NCBI RefSeq assembly: GCF_902859695.1
Contig: NZ_CADIJL010000020.1
Location: 40,517-104,516, forward strand
Source: Achromobacter ruhlandii
Lineage (GTDB): Bacteria; Pseudomonadota; Gammaproteobacteria; Burkholderiales; Burkholderiaceae_B
Reading direction: 5' to 3'
DNA: 64,000 nt
Shown here: positions 1-7,132 of the stretch, in pieces
How positions within the stretch are numbered: the stretch's first letter is position 1
Layout: every line of letters starts with the position of its first letter
Translations under genes and position numbers: made by a program
Notes under the pieces: generated by a model
The model's input: only the letters and a program-made list of their open reading frames with translations
The model's database searches: none
Told to the model about the DNA's origin: nothing

Positions 1-1296
1 TTCTACGCCGTCTACAGCATGAAGAACGAAAAGTCGGCCTCCGCCGTGTACGGCGGCATGGACGACGACGACATGCACCGCCGCGTGCTGGCGCAAGCGG
101 GCCTGCCTTACCCGCCGGCCAACGCCGACCATCCCAGCCTGCATCGCCAGCCTGCCAGCCGCAAGACCGCCCGCCCGCTCAACCTGGTGATCATCCTGGA
201 AGAAAGCCTGGGCGCCCAATACAGCGCCGGCCTGGGCGGCATGGACCTGACGCCCGAACTCGACGCGCTGGCGCGCGAGGCCTGGACCTTCACCCGCGCC
301 TACGCCACCGGCACACGCTCGGTGCGCGGCCTGGAGGCGGTGGTGACCGGCTTCCTGCCGACCCCGGCGCAAGCGGTGCTGAAGCTGCCGCGCTCGCAGC
401 GCGGTTTCTTCTCGCTGGCCGACCTGCTGGGCCGCCATGGCTACCATTCACGCTTCATCTATGGCGGCGAATCGCACTTCGACAACATGAAGGGCTTCTT
501 CCTGGGCAACGGTTTCAAGCAGATCGTCGACCGCGAGGACTTCGTCGATCCCGCCTTCGTCGGCACCTGGGGCGCGTCGGACGAGGACATGTTCAACCAG
601 CTCGACCGCCTGCTGCGCGAGGACGGCGACCAGCCCACCTTCACGCTGGCCTTCAGCGTTTCGAACCATTCGCCATGGGAATATCCGGCGGGCCGCATCC
701 AGACCGAGGGCAATCCGGCCACGGTCGAGAACACCGTGCGCTACGCCGACTGGGCGCTGGGCCGTTTCTTCGAGCGCGCCAAGACCGCGCCCTACTGGGA
801 CAATACGGTTTTCCTGATCGCCGCCGACCATGACTCGCGCGTGTTCGGCGCCAGCCTGGTGCCGGTGCGCCATTTCCATATTCCGGCCGTCATCCTGGGC
901 GCCGGCATCGAAGCGCGGCGCGATGACCGCCTGATCAGCCAGATCGACCTGGCGCCGACGCTGCTGTCGCTGATCGGCGTCGACACCGAACACCCGATGC
1001 TCGGCCACGACCTGACCCGCAGCGCGCCGGGGCGCGCCATCATGCAGTACGACAACACCTACGGCTATCTGAAGGAAAACGACCTGCTGGTGCTGGCGCC
1101 GAACAAGGCGCCGGTGCAATACCGCTACACCGCGCCGGAAGACTACACGCCGGCGCCGTTGGATCCCGAACTGGCCGAGGAAGCGCTGGCGCACGCGCTG
1201 TGGCCCAGCTGGGCCTATCGCGAAGGCCGCTACTGCATCCCTGGCGCGGCTTCCGTCATGCAAGGAGCGCCGGCCGCGCAGGCGGCCGCCCGTTAA
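1..1296 (+). CDS. LTA synthase family / sulfatase-fold phosphotransferase, 5' end outside window
   Basis: The reading frame is open from base 1, so the N-terminal part (usually several membrane helices) lies outside the window; 431 residues are visible. The visible part is an alkaline-phosphatase-superfamily catalytic domain of the LtaS / phosphoglycerol-transferase type. It has a metal-ligand strand with LEES, a segment ATGTRSVRG that would hold the nucleophilic Thr, a region GYHSRFIYGG and a second metal site ADHDSR. Family members transfer phosphoglycerol or phosphoethanolamine groups to envelope glycans in the periplasm. The substrate cannot be named from sequence. A GC hairpin without a T-run (arms 1309-1317 and 1328-1336) follows the stop codon. 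Confidence 0.8.
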   Translation, partial: FYAVYSMKNEKSASAVYGGMDDDDMHRRVLAQAGLPYPPANADHPSLHRQPASRKTARPLNLVIILEESLGAQYSAGLGGMDLTPELDALAREAWTFTRAYATGTRSVRGLEAVVTGFLPTPAQAVLKLPRSQRGFFSLADLLGRHGYHSRFIYGGESHFDNMKGFFLGNGFKQIVDREDFVDPAFVGTWGASDEDMFNQLDRLLREDGDQPTFTLAFSVSNHSPWEYPAGRIQTEGNPATVENTVRYADWALGRFFERAKTAPYWDNTVFLIAADHDSRVFGASLVPVRHFHIPAVILGAGIEARRDDRLISQIDLAPTLLSLIGVDTEHPMLGHDLTRSAPGRAIMQYDNTYGYLKENDLLVLAPNKAPVQYRYTAPEDYTPAPLDPELAEEALAHALWPSWAYREGRYCIPGAASVMQGAPAAQAAAR

Positions 1297-1365
1297 GACA
1301 GGCTGCGACGTGGCGGCGCCTCGGGGGGCCGCCACGCTGCCGGCCCAAGGCCCGGTCCGGCGCCT

Positions 1366-1971
1366 CTAGGCCGGCCGCCGGAATGCCTTGCGGGCCCGTT
1401 CGCTCGGACCGTGGCAATGGCAATCGGGATGGTGGTCGTTGACCATGCCCACCGACTGCATGAACGCGTACACGGTGGTCGGCCCGACGAATTTCCAGCC
1501 CAGCTTCTTGAGCGCCTTGGACAAGGCCTCGGATTGCGCCGAGGTCGATGCGCCCCGTGTGGACGCCGCCCCCGGCGGCGCCTCGAAGCGCCACAGGAAC
1601 GCCCCCAGCGAGCCTTCGCGCTCGATCATCTCGAGCGCGCGCCCGGCGTTGTTGATGACGGCCTCGATCTTGCCGCGATGGCGCACGATGCCGGCGTCTG
1701 CCAGCAGCGCCTGGATCCGCGTTTCGTCAAAGCGCGCGACCTTGGCCGGATCGAAGCCGGCGAAACCGCGGCGGAACGCCTCGCGCTTGTTCAGGATGGT
1801 GCGCCAGCTCAGGCCGGACTGGAATCCCTCCAGGCACAGCTGCTCGAACAGGGCGCGGTCGTCGCCCTGGGGAAATCCCCATTCGGTGTCGTGGTACGCG
1901 ATGTATTCGGGGGAGGTGTCGACCCAGCCGCAGCGGGCGAGGCCGTCGGAAAAGTCGGAGTTGGCGGTCAT
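1366..1971 (-). CDS. tag: DNA-3-methyladenine glycosylase I
   Basis: A 201-residue Tag enzyme that removes 3-methyladenine from alkylated DNA as the first step of base excision repair. The zinc ligands of E. coli Tag (Cys4, His17, His175, Cys179) can be placed as Cys14 in ARCGW, His27 in YIAYHDTEW, and His180/Cys184 in VNDHHPDC. The catalytic-pocket Glu falls at about residue 48 in CLEG. The segment LSWRTILNKREAFR and the GIVRHRGKIEAVINNA block are also family hallmarks. The N-terminus is about ten residues longer than in E. coli. It is convergent with the preceding sulfatase gene and appears monocistronic. Confidence 0.95.
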   Translation of the reverse strand: MTANSDFSDGLARCGWVDTSPEYIAYHDTEWGFPQGDDRALFEQLCLEGFQSGLSWRTILNKREAFRRGFAGFDPAKVARFDETRIQALLADAGIVRHRGKIEAVINNAGRALEMIEREGSLGAFLWRFEAPPGAASTRGASTSAQSEALSKALKKLGWKFVGPTTVYAFMQSVGMVNDHHPDCHCHGPSERARKAFRRPA

Positions 1972-2189
1972 GGAATGGGTCCTGGCGGCTGTCGGGTCCC
2001 CGATGCTACCGCAGCAACGTCCCCGAAAAAAGTCGTAGCGGCCGCAAGTCGAATCCAGCTACTATTTCCACCCCTGATCCCGCGCCGGCCGTGTCCGCGC
2101 GCCCTCCCGGATCGGCCTGGCGGGCTTGCGGCATGCAAGCCCGTTTTGCGTCCGAGCCGGGGCCGGGACGGGTTTTCGGATCCACCGCC

Positions 2190-2663
2190 ATGTCCCTGCT
2201 CGAGACAGCCGCCCTGACCCTCGTGTCGCCCGCCCTGCTGGCCGGCGACAACAACCCCGCCACCAATCCCTGCCTGGACTGCGGCGCCTGTTGTTCCCAT
2301 TTCCGGGTGTCGTTCTATATCGGTGAACTGGCCGGAGAAAACGGCGGCCAGGTGCCGTTGGATCTGGTCACCCAGATGAGCCCGCTGCGCGCCTGCATGA
2401 AAGGCACCGAGATGGGCGGCGGCCGTTGCATTTCGCTGCGCGGCGAACTGGGCCGGCCGGGCATCCATTGCGCCATCTACGAAAACCGCCCCACGCCCTG
2501 CCGCGAATTCGACATCTGGCAGCCTGACGGCTCGCCCAACCCCGACTGCCAGCGCCTGCGGCTGGCGCTGGGCCTGGCGCCGGTGCCGCCGCGCCCAGAC
2601 GCCGAAAACGACCCGCAGGGCCCGTCCCACCCCAACCAGCCCGACCAGCCCGCCGCCGCCTGA
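2190..2663 (+). CDS. YkgJ family cysteine-cluster protein
   Basis: A 157-residue protein with the CxxCxxCC cluster of the YkgJ/UPF0153 family (Cys28, Cys31, Cys34, Cys35 in NPCLDCGACC) and later Cys residues in RAC, GGRC, GIHC and TPCREF. These are thought to bind zinc or an Fe-S cluster; the cellular role is unknown. The ATG at 2190 is preferred over an in-frame upstream start at 2091 because the upstream 33 residues are low-complexity and unlike the family. The C-terminus is a proline-rich tail, probably disordered. It is divergent from tag with about 220 bases between the starts. Confidence 0.8.
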   Translation: MSLLETAALTLVSPALLAGDNNPATNPCLDCGACCSHFRVSFYIGELAGENGGQVPLDLVTQMSPLRACMKGTEMGGGRCISLRGELGRPGIHCAIYENRPTPCREFDIWQPDGSPNPDCQRLRLALGLAPVPPRPDAENDPQGPSHPNQPDQPAAA

Positions 2664-2701
2664 ACGGGCGCGCCGCCACGCCTGTCCGGATCGACCGCGC
2701 G

Positions 2702-3565
2702 CTAGCGGGCGGCCGCGAGCAGGCCGTCCGCCTCGACCGGCGCCGCTTCGCCGCGCTCGCGCCGGGGCTCGCCGGCGCGTCGCCGTACCCGCACGATGCC
2801 CGGATCCTTGCCCAGGAAGGCCAGCACGTTCTGCATCACACGCTCACGTTCATGGTCGACGCAGATCATGTGATAGCTGTCCCGCAGCAATACCACCGAC
2901 GCCCCGGGAATGCGCGCGCCCAGCAGCCGCGCCGACCGCGGACTGGTCAGTTCGTCCTCGACCGCGTGCATCACCAGCGTCGGGCAACGCATGCGCTCCA
3001 GCCCGCGCTTGACCATGCCGCGCAGCCGGTCGACCTGGCGCACGCAGGCCAGCGGCACCCATTGGTAGTGAAAGCCGTCGCCGCGCGCGAATCCGGCCTT
3101 GATGAAGGCGCGCACCAGCTCGCTCTTGACGCCGTAGGGATCCTCTTCCTCGACGCGGATGCGGCGCGGCACGCCCGGCACGTGGTACAGCAGATAACGC
3201 AGCGCCCGGTACCAGGGCGTGCTCCAGCCATCCAGGAACACCGGCGCCGACAGCGACACCAGCGCGCCGCGGGTGTGCGACTCGCGCTTGCACAGTTCCA
3301 CCGCCAGCAGCGCGCCCAGGCACATGCCGATCACATGCACCACCTCGTACTGCGCGCACAGCTCGCGGTAGCGGCGGGTCACCACGTCCATCCAATCCTC
3401 GACCCGCACGTCCAGCAGGTCCTCCGGCCGCCCCGCGTGCCCGGGCAGCGTCACGCCATGGGTTTCCACGCCAGCGCGCGCCAGCACCTTGTGCAGCGAG
3501 CCCATGTCGAATTCGGTGCCGCCCAGGCCATGGATCAGCAGCGCACCGGTGCGGGGCGTCGTCAC
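2702..3565 (-). CDS. alpha/beta hydrolase with Cys at the nucleophile position
   Basis: A 287-residue alpha/beta hydrolase of the carboxylesterase / monoacylglycerol-lipase type. An oxyanion-hole segment LLIHGLGG lies near the N-terminus. The nucleophile elbow reads G80-M-C82-L-G84, with Cys where esterases have Ser. The acid is probably Asp204 in AVEDELTS and the base His232 in DSYHMICVD. The GTG start at 3565 is chosen because GGGAG lies six bases upstream and the HGLGG strand follows closely; an alternative GTG at 3727 would add an arginine-rich tail unlike the family. The start overlaps the stop of a 52-codon frame upstream. The downstream AraC-type regulator may control it. Confidence 0.78.
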   Translation of the reverse strand: MTTPRTGALLIHGLGGTEFDMGSLHKVLARAGVETHGVTLPGHAGRPEDLLDVRVEDWMDVVTRRYRELCAQYEVVHVIGMCLGALLAVELCKRESHTRGALVSLSAPVFLDGWSTPWYRALRYLLYHVPGVPRRIRVEEEDPYGVKSELVRAFIKAGFARGDGFHYQWVPLACVRQVDRLRGMVKRGLERMRCPTLVMHAVEDELTSPRSARLLGARIPGASVVLLRDSYHMICVDHERERVMQNVLAFLGKDPGIVRVRRRAGEPRRERGEAAPVEADGLLAAAR

Positions 3566-3720
3566 GGCGCGCTCCCGGCCACGGCATCGAGCTGCCAGGC
3601 GCTGCGCGTGGCCGCCAGCAGGCGCGCCAGGATCTGGGCGAAAGCGATAACCGGAGCCGGCGCCACGGCGCCGCCGGCGCTCCCGGCCGGCGGGAGAACG
3701 AGGAATGATTGGCAAGTCAT
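3562..3720 (-). CDS. possible small leader ORF (52 aa) coupled to the hydrolase
   Basis: A 52-codon frame starts with ATG at 3720, seven bases after AAGG, and its TGA stop overlaps the GTG start of the hydrolase (GTGA). The peptide begins MTCQSFLVLPPAGS and continues with a hydrophobic Ala/Val-rich segment; I do not recognise it. The stop/start overlap and the ribosome site suggest it is translated and couples translation of the hydrolase. It could equally be chance in GC-rich DNA. Confidence 0.35.
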   Translation of the reverse strand: MTCQSFLVLPPAGSAGGAVAPAPVIAFAQILARLLAATRSAWQLDAVAGSAP

Positions 3721-3798
3721 GGAACACCCTTGATGCATGGAGGGCGGGACGAGAAGACCTGTCCTACCCTGGCGCCATGGTAGGCAAGGGGCGCGCGG

Positions 3799-3840
3799 GA
3801 AGATCCGCAAATCTGTCGGGAAAAAGTGAAGATCCGTAAA
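3799..3840 (-). promoter_or_regulatory. direct repeat, candidate AraC-type operator upstream of the hydrolase
   Basis: The 13-mer GAAGATCCGYAAA occurs at 3799-3811 and again at 3828-3840, with 12 of 13 bases identical and start points 29 bp apart, close to three helical turns. It lies about 80-120 bases upstream of the small ORF/hydrolase unit and just past the end of the araC-type gene. Paired direct half-sites are typical of AraC-family operators. Confidence 0.45.
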
Positions 3841-3923
3841 GGCTGGGGAGGCGCTCCGCCGGCCCGGATGCGGGTCCTTCGGGCCCCGCCACGCCTGCCT
3901 GCCGCCGGCGCGCTGGCGTGTGC

Positions 3924-4706
3924 TTACTCGCGGCCGGCCAGGTAACGCGTCGGCGTCATGCCGAACGTGGCGCGGAAGCTGCCGATGAAGGCGCTGGTGC
4001 TTTCATAGCCCACCGACAGCGCGGCTTCGGTCACCGAACCGCCGCGGCACAGCATTTCCAGCGCGCGCAGCAGCCGCGCCTGCTGGCGCCACTGGCCCAG
4101 CGTGACGCCGGTTTCCTGGCGAAAGCGCCGCATCAAGGTGCGCGACGACATGTTCAGGCGTTGGGCCCATTCGTCGATGCCCGAGGTGTCGTCGGGCGTG
4201 CCCAGCAGCGAATTGGCCAGGTCCTGCAGGCGCGGATCGGCCGGCATCGGCAGCAGTACGGAAGCGTGTTCGCGCTGCGCGATCTCGGCCAGCAGGACAT
4301 CGAACAGCTGTTCCAGGTAAGCCTCCGACAACGCGCCGGACGGACTCGTGGTGAAACGTTCGACCAGGGCGTCGATCAGCCGCGACGACGGCCAGGAGCG
4401 GCAGTGATCGGGCAGGCGCGCGCAGGCATCGGCCCGCACGTACAGGAACGAGCCGCGCGCCTCGCCGAACCAGCGGGCGGCGTGTTGCACGCCGGGCGGA
4501 ATCCAGCCCAGGCTGCCGGGCAATACCGTCCACACCTGCTTGCCGGCCTGCACCAGCACCAGGCCGGCATGCACCAGCACCAGCATGCCCTCGTCGTGGG
4601 CATGGTCTGGCACGGAAATGCCTTTGGACGTCCTCGGATGCTGGATGCTGAAAGGCGTCAGCAGGACGTCGGGGAGAGCGTGGTGGACCACGACCATGTC
4701 GGACAT
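3924..4706 (-). CDS. AraC family transcriptional regulator (cupin + HTH)
   Basis: A 260-residue AraC/XylS regulator. The N-terminal half is a cupin-like sensing domain (PDHAHDEGMLVLVHAGLVLV, then a LGWIPPGVQH strand). The C-terminal 100 residues hold the two helix-turn-helix units: WAQRLNMSSRTLMRRFRQETG and VTEAALSVGYESTSAFIGSFR, ending with FGMTPTRY. Overall layout resembles NimR/YeaM-type regulators. It is divergent from the fur-like gene with 107 bases between, and lies upstream of the hydrolase, which is read in the same direction. Its ligand is unknown. Confidence 0.9.
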   Translation of the reverse strand: MSDMVVVHHALPDVLLTPFSIQHPRTSKGISVPDHAHDEGMLVLVHAGLVLVQAGKQVWTVLPGSLGWIPPGVQHAARWFGEARGSFLYVRADACARLPDHCRSWPSSRLIDALVERFTTSPSGALSEAYLEQLFDVLLAEIAQREHASVLLPMPADPRLQDLANSLLGTPDDTSGIDEWAQRLNMSSRTLMRRFRQETGVTLGQWRQQARLLRALEMLCRGGSVTEAALSVGYESTSAFIGSFRATFGMTPTRYLAGRE

Positions 4707-4758
4707 GGTTGGCAGATTTGAGCTACAGGTTGACGGGTTCCCGTTAGCGGGGCTTTTT

Positions 4759-4777
4759 GAAAATGTACATCATTCTC
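4759..4777. promoter_or_regulatory. Fur box between araC-type and fur-like genes
   Basis: The 19-mer GAAAATGTACATCATTCTC matches 14 of 19 positions of the Fur consensus GATAATGATAATCATTATC. A second, overlapping repeat of the ATCATTC type extends it. It sits 37-55 bases before the fur-like start codon, which suggests autoregulation and possible control of the divergent araC-type gene. Confidence 0.6.
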
Positions 4778-4813
4778 ATCATTCGGGCATCGGCCCCGGA
4801 ATGGAGAATCATC

Positions 4814-5254
4814 ATGGACCACACCCGGTTGCGCGTGGCCGGCATCAAGGCCACCTTCCCACGCCTGAAGATCCTGGACATCTTCCACCAGCATGCGGAC
4901 CAGCACCTGAGCGCGGCGGACATCTACCGCAACCTCATCTCGGAACACAGCAGCATCGGCCTGGCCACGGTCTATCGCGTCATCACGCAACTCGAGGACG
5001 CCGGACTGCTCAAACGTACTCAGCTCGATTCGCACTCGACCGTGTACGAACTGAACGACAAGGGACACCACGACCACCTGGTCTGCCGCCATTGCGGCCG
5101 CATCCAGGAGTCCAGCGACACCGCCATGGCGCAACTGGTGCGCAAGATCGCCAGGGACAGCGGCTTCGCGCTGGATTCCTACAGTCTGGTGCTTTACGGC
5201 GGCTGCGGCTGCCGCAAGGACACGCCCGCCCCTTCCATTGGAGAATTCGAATGA
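4814..5254 (+). CDS. Fur family transcriptional regulator (second Fur-type protein)
   Basis: A 146-residue Fur-superfamily repressor with a winged-helix domain (GIKATFPRLKILDIF, then IGLATVYRVITQLEDAGLL) and a metal-binding dimerisation domain with HHDHLVCRHCGRIQE and a C-terminal GGCGCRKD cysteine pair. Start at ATG 4814 follows GGAGA. From memory it differs clearly from the main Bordetella Fur, so it is probably a paralogue. Fur, Zur and PerR functions cannot be separated by eye, but the Fur-like box upstream favours iron. Its TGA overlaps the ATG of the next gene, so the two are co-translated. Confidence 0.85.
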   Translation: MDHTRLRVAGIKATFPRLKILDIFHQHADQHLSAADIYRNLISEHSSIGLATVYRVITQLEDAGLLKRTQLDSHSTVYELNDKGHHDHLVCRHCGRIQESSDTAMAQLVRKIARDSGFALDSYSLVLYGGCGCRKDTPAPSIGEFE

Positions 5255-5670
5255 ACCGCGATCAGTTTTTCTTCCACGACCTGTCCCAATTCCCCATCGT
5301 CACCGCCAGGCATGGCAGCGCCCCGGCAGGCTATTCCGCCAGCTGGATCCGCGAGATGGAAATGCTGGTCGACAACCCGCAGACCTTCGTCATGGTGGTG
5401 CCGGACATGCGCAGCGAGGCCAGCCACGACGACCGCAAGGCCATGATCGAATGGCAGACCAGCAACATGCCGCGCCTGAAGGCCCGCTGCCGCGCCTTCA
5501 TTGCCGTCGAACGCGACGCCGGCGCGCTCGACAAGATCCGCAAGCGCGGCGAGAAAATGGCGCGCGCCTTCGGCATGCCGTTCCTGGCGGTGGCCACGCC
5601 CCATGAGGCGGTGCAATGCGCGCGCGAACTGCTCGGCCAGACCGGGCCCGGCGGCTTCGTGGTTGACTGA
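5251..5670 (+). CDS. unknown 139-aa protein coupled to the fur-like gene
   Basis: Starts at ATG 5251 inside the ATGA overlap with the fur-like gene, with GGAGA about six bases upstream. The 139-residue product has no signal peptide or membrane segment. It alternates strands and helices (FVMVVPDM; CRAFIAVERD; FLAVATPHEAVQCARELL), a pattern I would compare with SpoIIAA/STAS-like folds, but that is only a weak inference. I do not recognise the family. Coupling to a metal regulator and the shared terminator just after it suggest a role in the same metal response. Confidence 0.7.
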   Translation: MNRDQFFFHDLSQFPIVTARHGSAPAGYSASWIREMEMLVDNPQTFVMVVPDMRSEASHDDRKAMIEWQTSNMPRLKARCRAFIAVERDAGALDKIRKRGEKMARAFGMPFLAVATPHEAVQCARELLGQTGPGGFVVD

Positions 5671-5700
5671 GCCGCGCGACGCCGTTTCCCTCCGCTCTCG

Positions 5701-5727
5701 AGCGCGCCTGCCGGCGCGCTTTTTTTT
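5701..5727 (+). terminator. intrinsic terminator after the fur-like operon
   Basis: A perfect 8-bp stem (AGCGCGCC / GGCGCGCT) with loop TGCC is followed by eight T residues. It lies 30 bases after the unknown protein. Confidence 0.9.
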
Positions 5728-6081
5728 CGCCGCCGCGCCCCGCCCGTCCGCAGCGGCCCGCCTCGCGCCTTATTGCCGAAATTAGAATGCAATATTGATA
5801 AATTTGCGATTGTGGCAAAAGGTGTTGCTGGAATAAATTCCACGTCTGGCCCATCGCCTGTCCCGCAGGCCCGGGGCGGGCATCCCGGCGCACCGGCCCA
5901 CCGGATGGCGCGCCTGTCCCCCGCGGCGCAAACCGCCCTCGCTTCCGTGGCCCAACGCCGTGGCCACGGCGTCCACAAGACGCCACGGCACGCGGCCGCC
6001 CCCGGGCCGCCGCCGCCCGCGCCGTTTGCGGCGGTCGCCCGCCGCCCGGACTCGACACTGCGATTTACGGCACTCATACCA
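5728..6081 (+). promoter_or_regulatory. long leader / promoter region of the LysR gene, with shared element
   Basis: This 350-base gap holds an AT-rich island (about 5770-5840) within very GC-rich DNA. At 5772-5790 is a 19-mer, ATTGCCGAAATTAGAATGC, which recurs with 16 of 19 identities at 7002-7020 before the chemoreceptor gene. A frame open from 5773 continues into the LysR gene, but its residues are not LysR-like and I treat it as leader. No other gene is seen. Confidence 0.45.
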
Positions 6082-6993
6082 ATGAAGCGATTCCAATTCG
6101 ACAGCACCGCGCTTCGTTACTTTCTCACCGTCGTCGACACTGGATCCGTCAATGGCGCCGCCGCGCGCCTCAACGTCGTCAGTTCCGCCGTCAGCCGGCA
6201 GATCGCCGGCCTGGAACAGCGCCTGCACAACCAATTGTTCGAACGCCATCCCAAGGGCATGAGGGTGACCGAGGTCGGCCGCATCCTGGCCGACCACGCG
6301 CGCCGCGTCGAAGCCGACGCCGCCCGCACCTATGCCGAAATCCATGGCCAGAATGGCCGCTACACCCAGACCGTGAAAGTCGCCGGCGCCCCCGGCTTTG
6401 CCGCCTACGCCCTGCCGCGCAAATTCGCCGCCTTCCAGGCCGAACACCCCTCGGTCCGCTTCAGCCTGCACATCCTCGATGCCGGCCTGGTGGCCGAGCG
6501 CGTGCGTTCGGCGCAGGCCGATATCGGCGTGACCTACAGCCATACCGCCGAAAAGGACATCGCGGTGATCCATGCGCATCCCGCCGAAATCGTCGCGGTG
6601 ATGCGTCCGGGCCACCCGCTCGCCGCCTTCGAGTCCCTGCACATCACCCAGCTGCCCGCCTATCCCCTTGCGCTGCCCCATGGCGGCAGCGCCTTGCGGC
6701 AGGTGCTGGACATGGCCTGCAGCCTGTACAACATCACGCTGTCGCCCGCCTTCACGTCCAACCAGCCGGACGCCGCCTGCCACTACGTCCTCACCGGCGA
6801 CGCGATCACCCTCTGCGCCCGCCTGACCGTCGCCGACCAGCTCGAAACCGGCCGGCTGATCTGCCGCCCCATCAACGACACGCTGCTCAACGCGGGTCAA
6901 CTCCAGTTCCAGACCCACGCCTCGCGCCCCCTGTCGGATGCCGCCCATCGCTTCCTGCGCTTCATCCGCAGCGACGCGCCGCAACCGTTCTAG
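6082..6993 (+). CDS. LysR family transcriptional regulator
   Basis: A 303-residue LysR-type regulator. The winged-helix domain spans about residues 1-65, with LRYFLTVVDTGSVNGAAARLNVVSSAVSRQIAGLEQRL interrupted by no gaps relative to the family, and the usual LFERHPKGMRVTEVG. A periplasmic-binding-protein-like effector domain follows (PSVRFSLHILDAGLVAERV, ALPHGGSALRQVLD). ATG 6082 starts directly before the conserved HTH. The chemoreceptor gene follows in the same direction and has a related upstream element, so this regulator may control both. The effector is unknown. Confidence 0.9.
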   Translation: MKRFQFDSTALRYFLTVVDTGSVNGAAARLNVVSSAVSRQIAGLEQRLHNQLFERHPKGMRVTEVGRILADHARRVEADAARTYAEIHGQNGRYTQTVKVAGAPGFAAYALPRKFAAFQAEHPSVRFSLHILDAGLVAERVRSAQADIGVTYSHTAEKDIAVIHAHPAEIVAVMRPGHPLAAFESLHITQLPAYPLALPHGGSALRQVLDMACSLYNITLSPAFTSNQPDAACHYVLTGDAITLCARLTVADQLETGRLICRPINDTLLNAGQLQFQTHASRPLSDAAHRFLRFIRSDAPQPF

Positions 6994-7001
6994 ACCCGGG
7001 C

Positions 7002-7020
7002 ATTGCCAAAACCAGAATGC
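7002..7020 (+). promoter_or_regulatory. second copy of the LysR/chemoreceptor upstream element
   Basis: ATTGCCAAAACCAGAATGC matches the element at 5772-5790 in 16 of 19 positions. Similarity continues downstream (TGAAAAATGATCAATTGT against TGATAAATTTGCGATTGT, 13 of 18). It lies 113 bases upstream of the chemoreceptor start. Confidence 0.45.
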
Positions 7021-7132
7021 CCCGGTGAAAAATGATCAATTGTTAAATATGTAATCTAAATTTACAGTCAAGCGGATTTTCCGAGACCACGCTTTGACGG
7101 GTCGCCCCAAGACACACACAGGAGCTCCCACC

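Noticed and set aside
5773..6081. N-terminal extension of the LysR regulator by 103 residues
   Set aside because: The extra residues are Pro/Ala/Arg-rich and the conserved LysR HTH begins right after the ATG at 6082.
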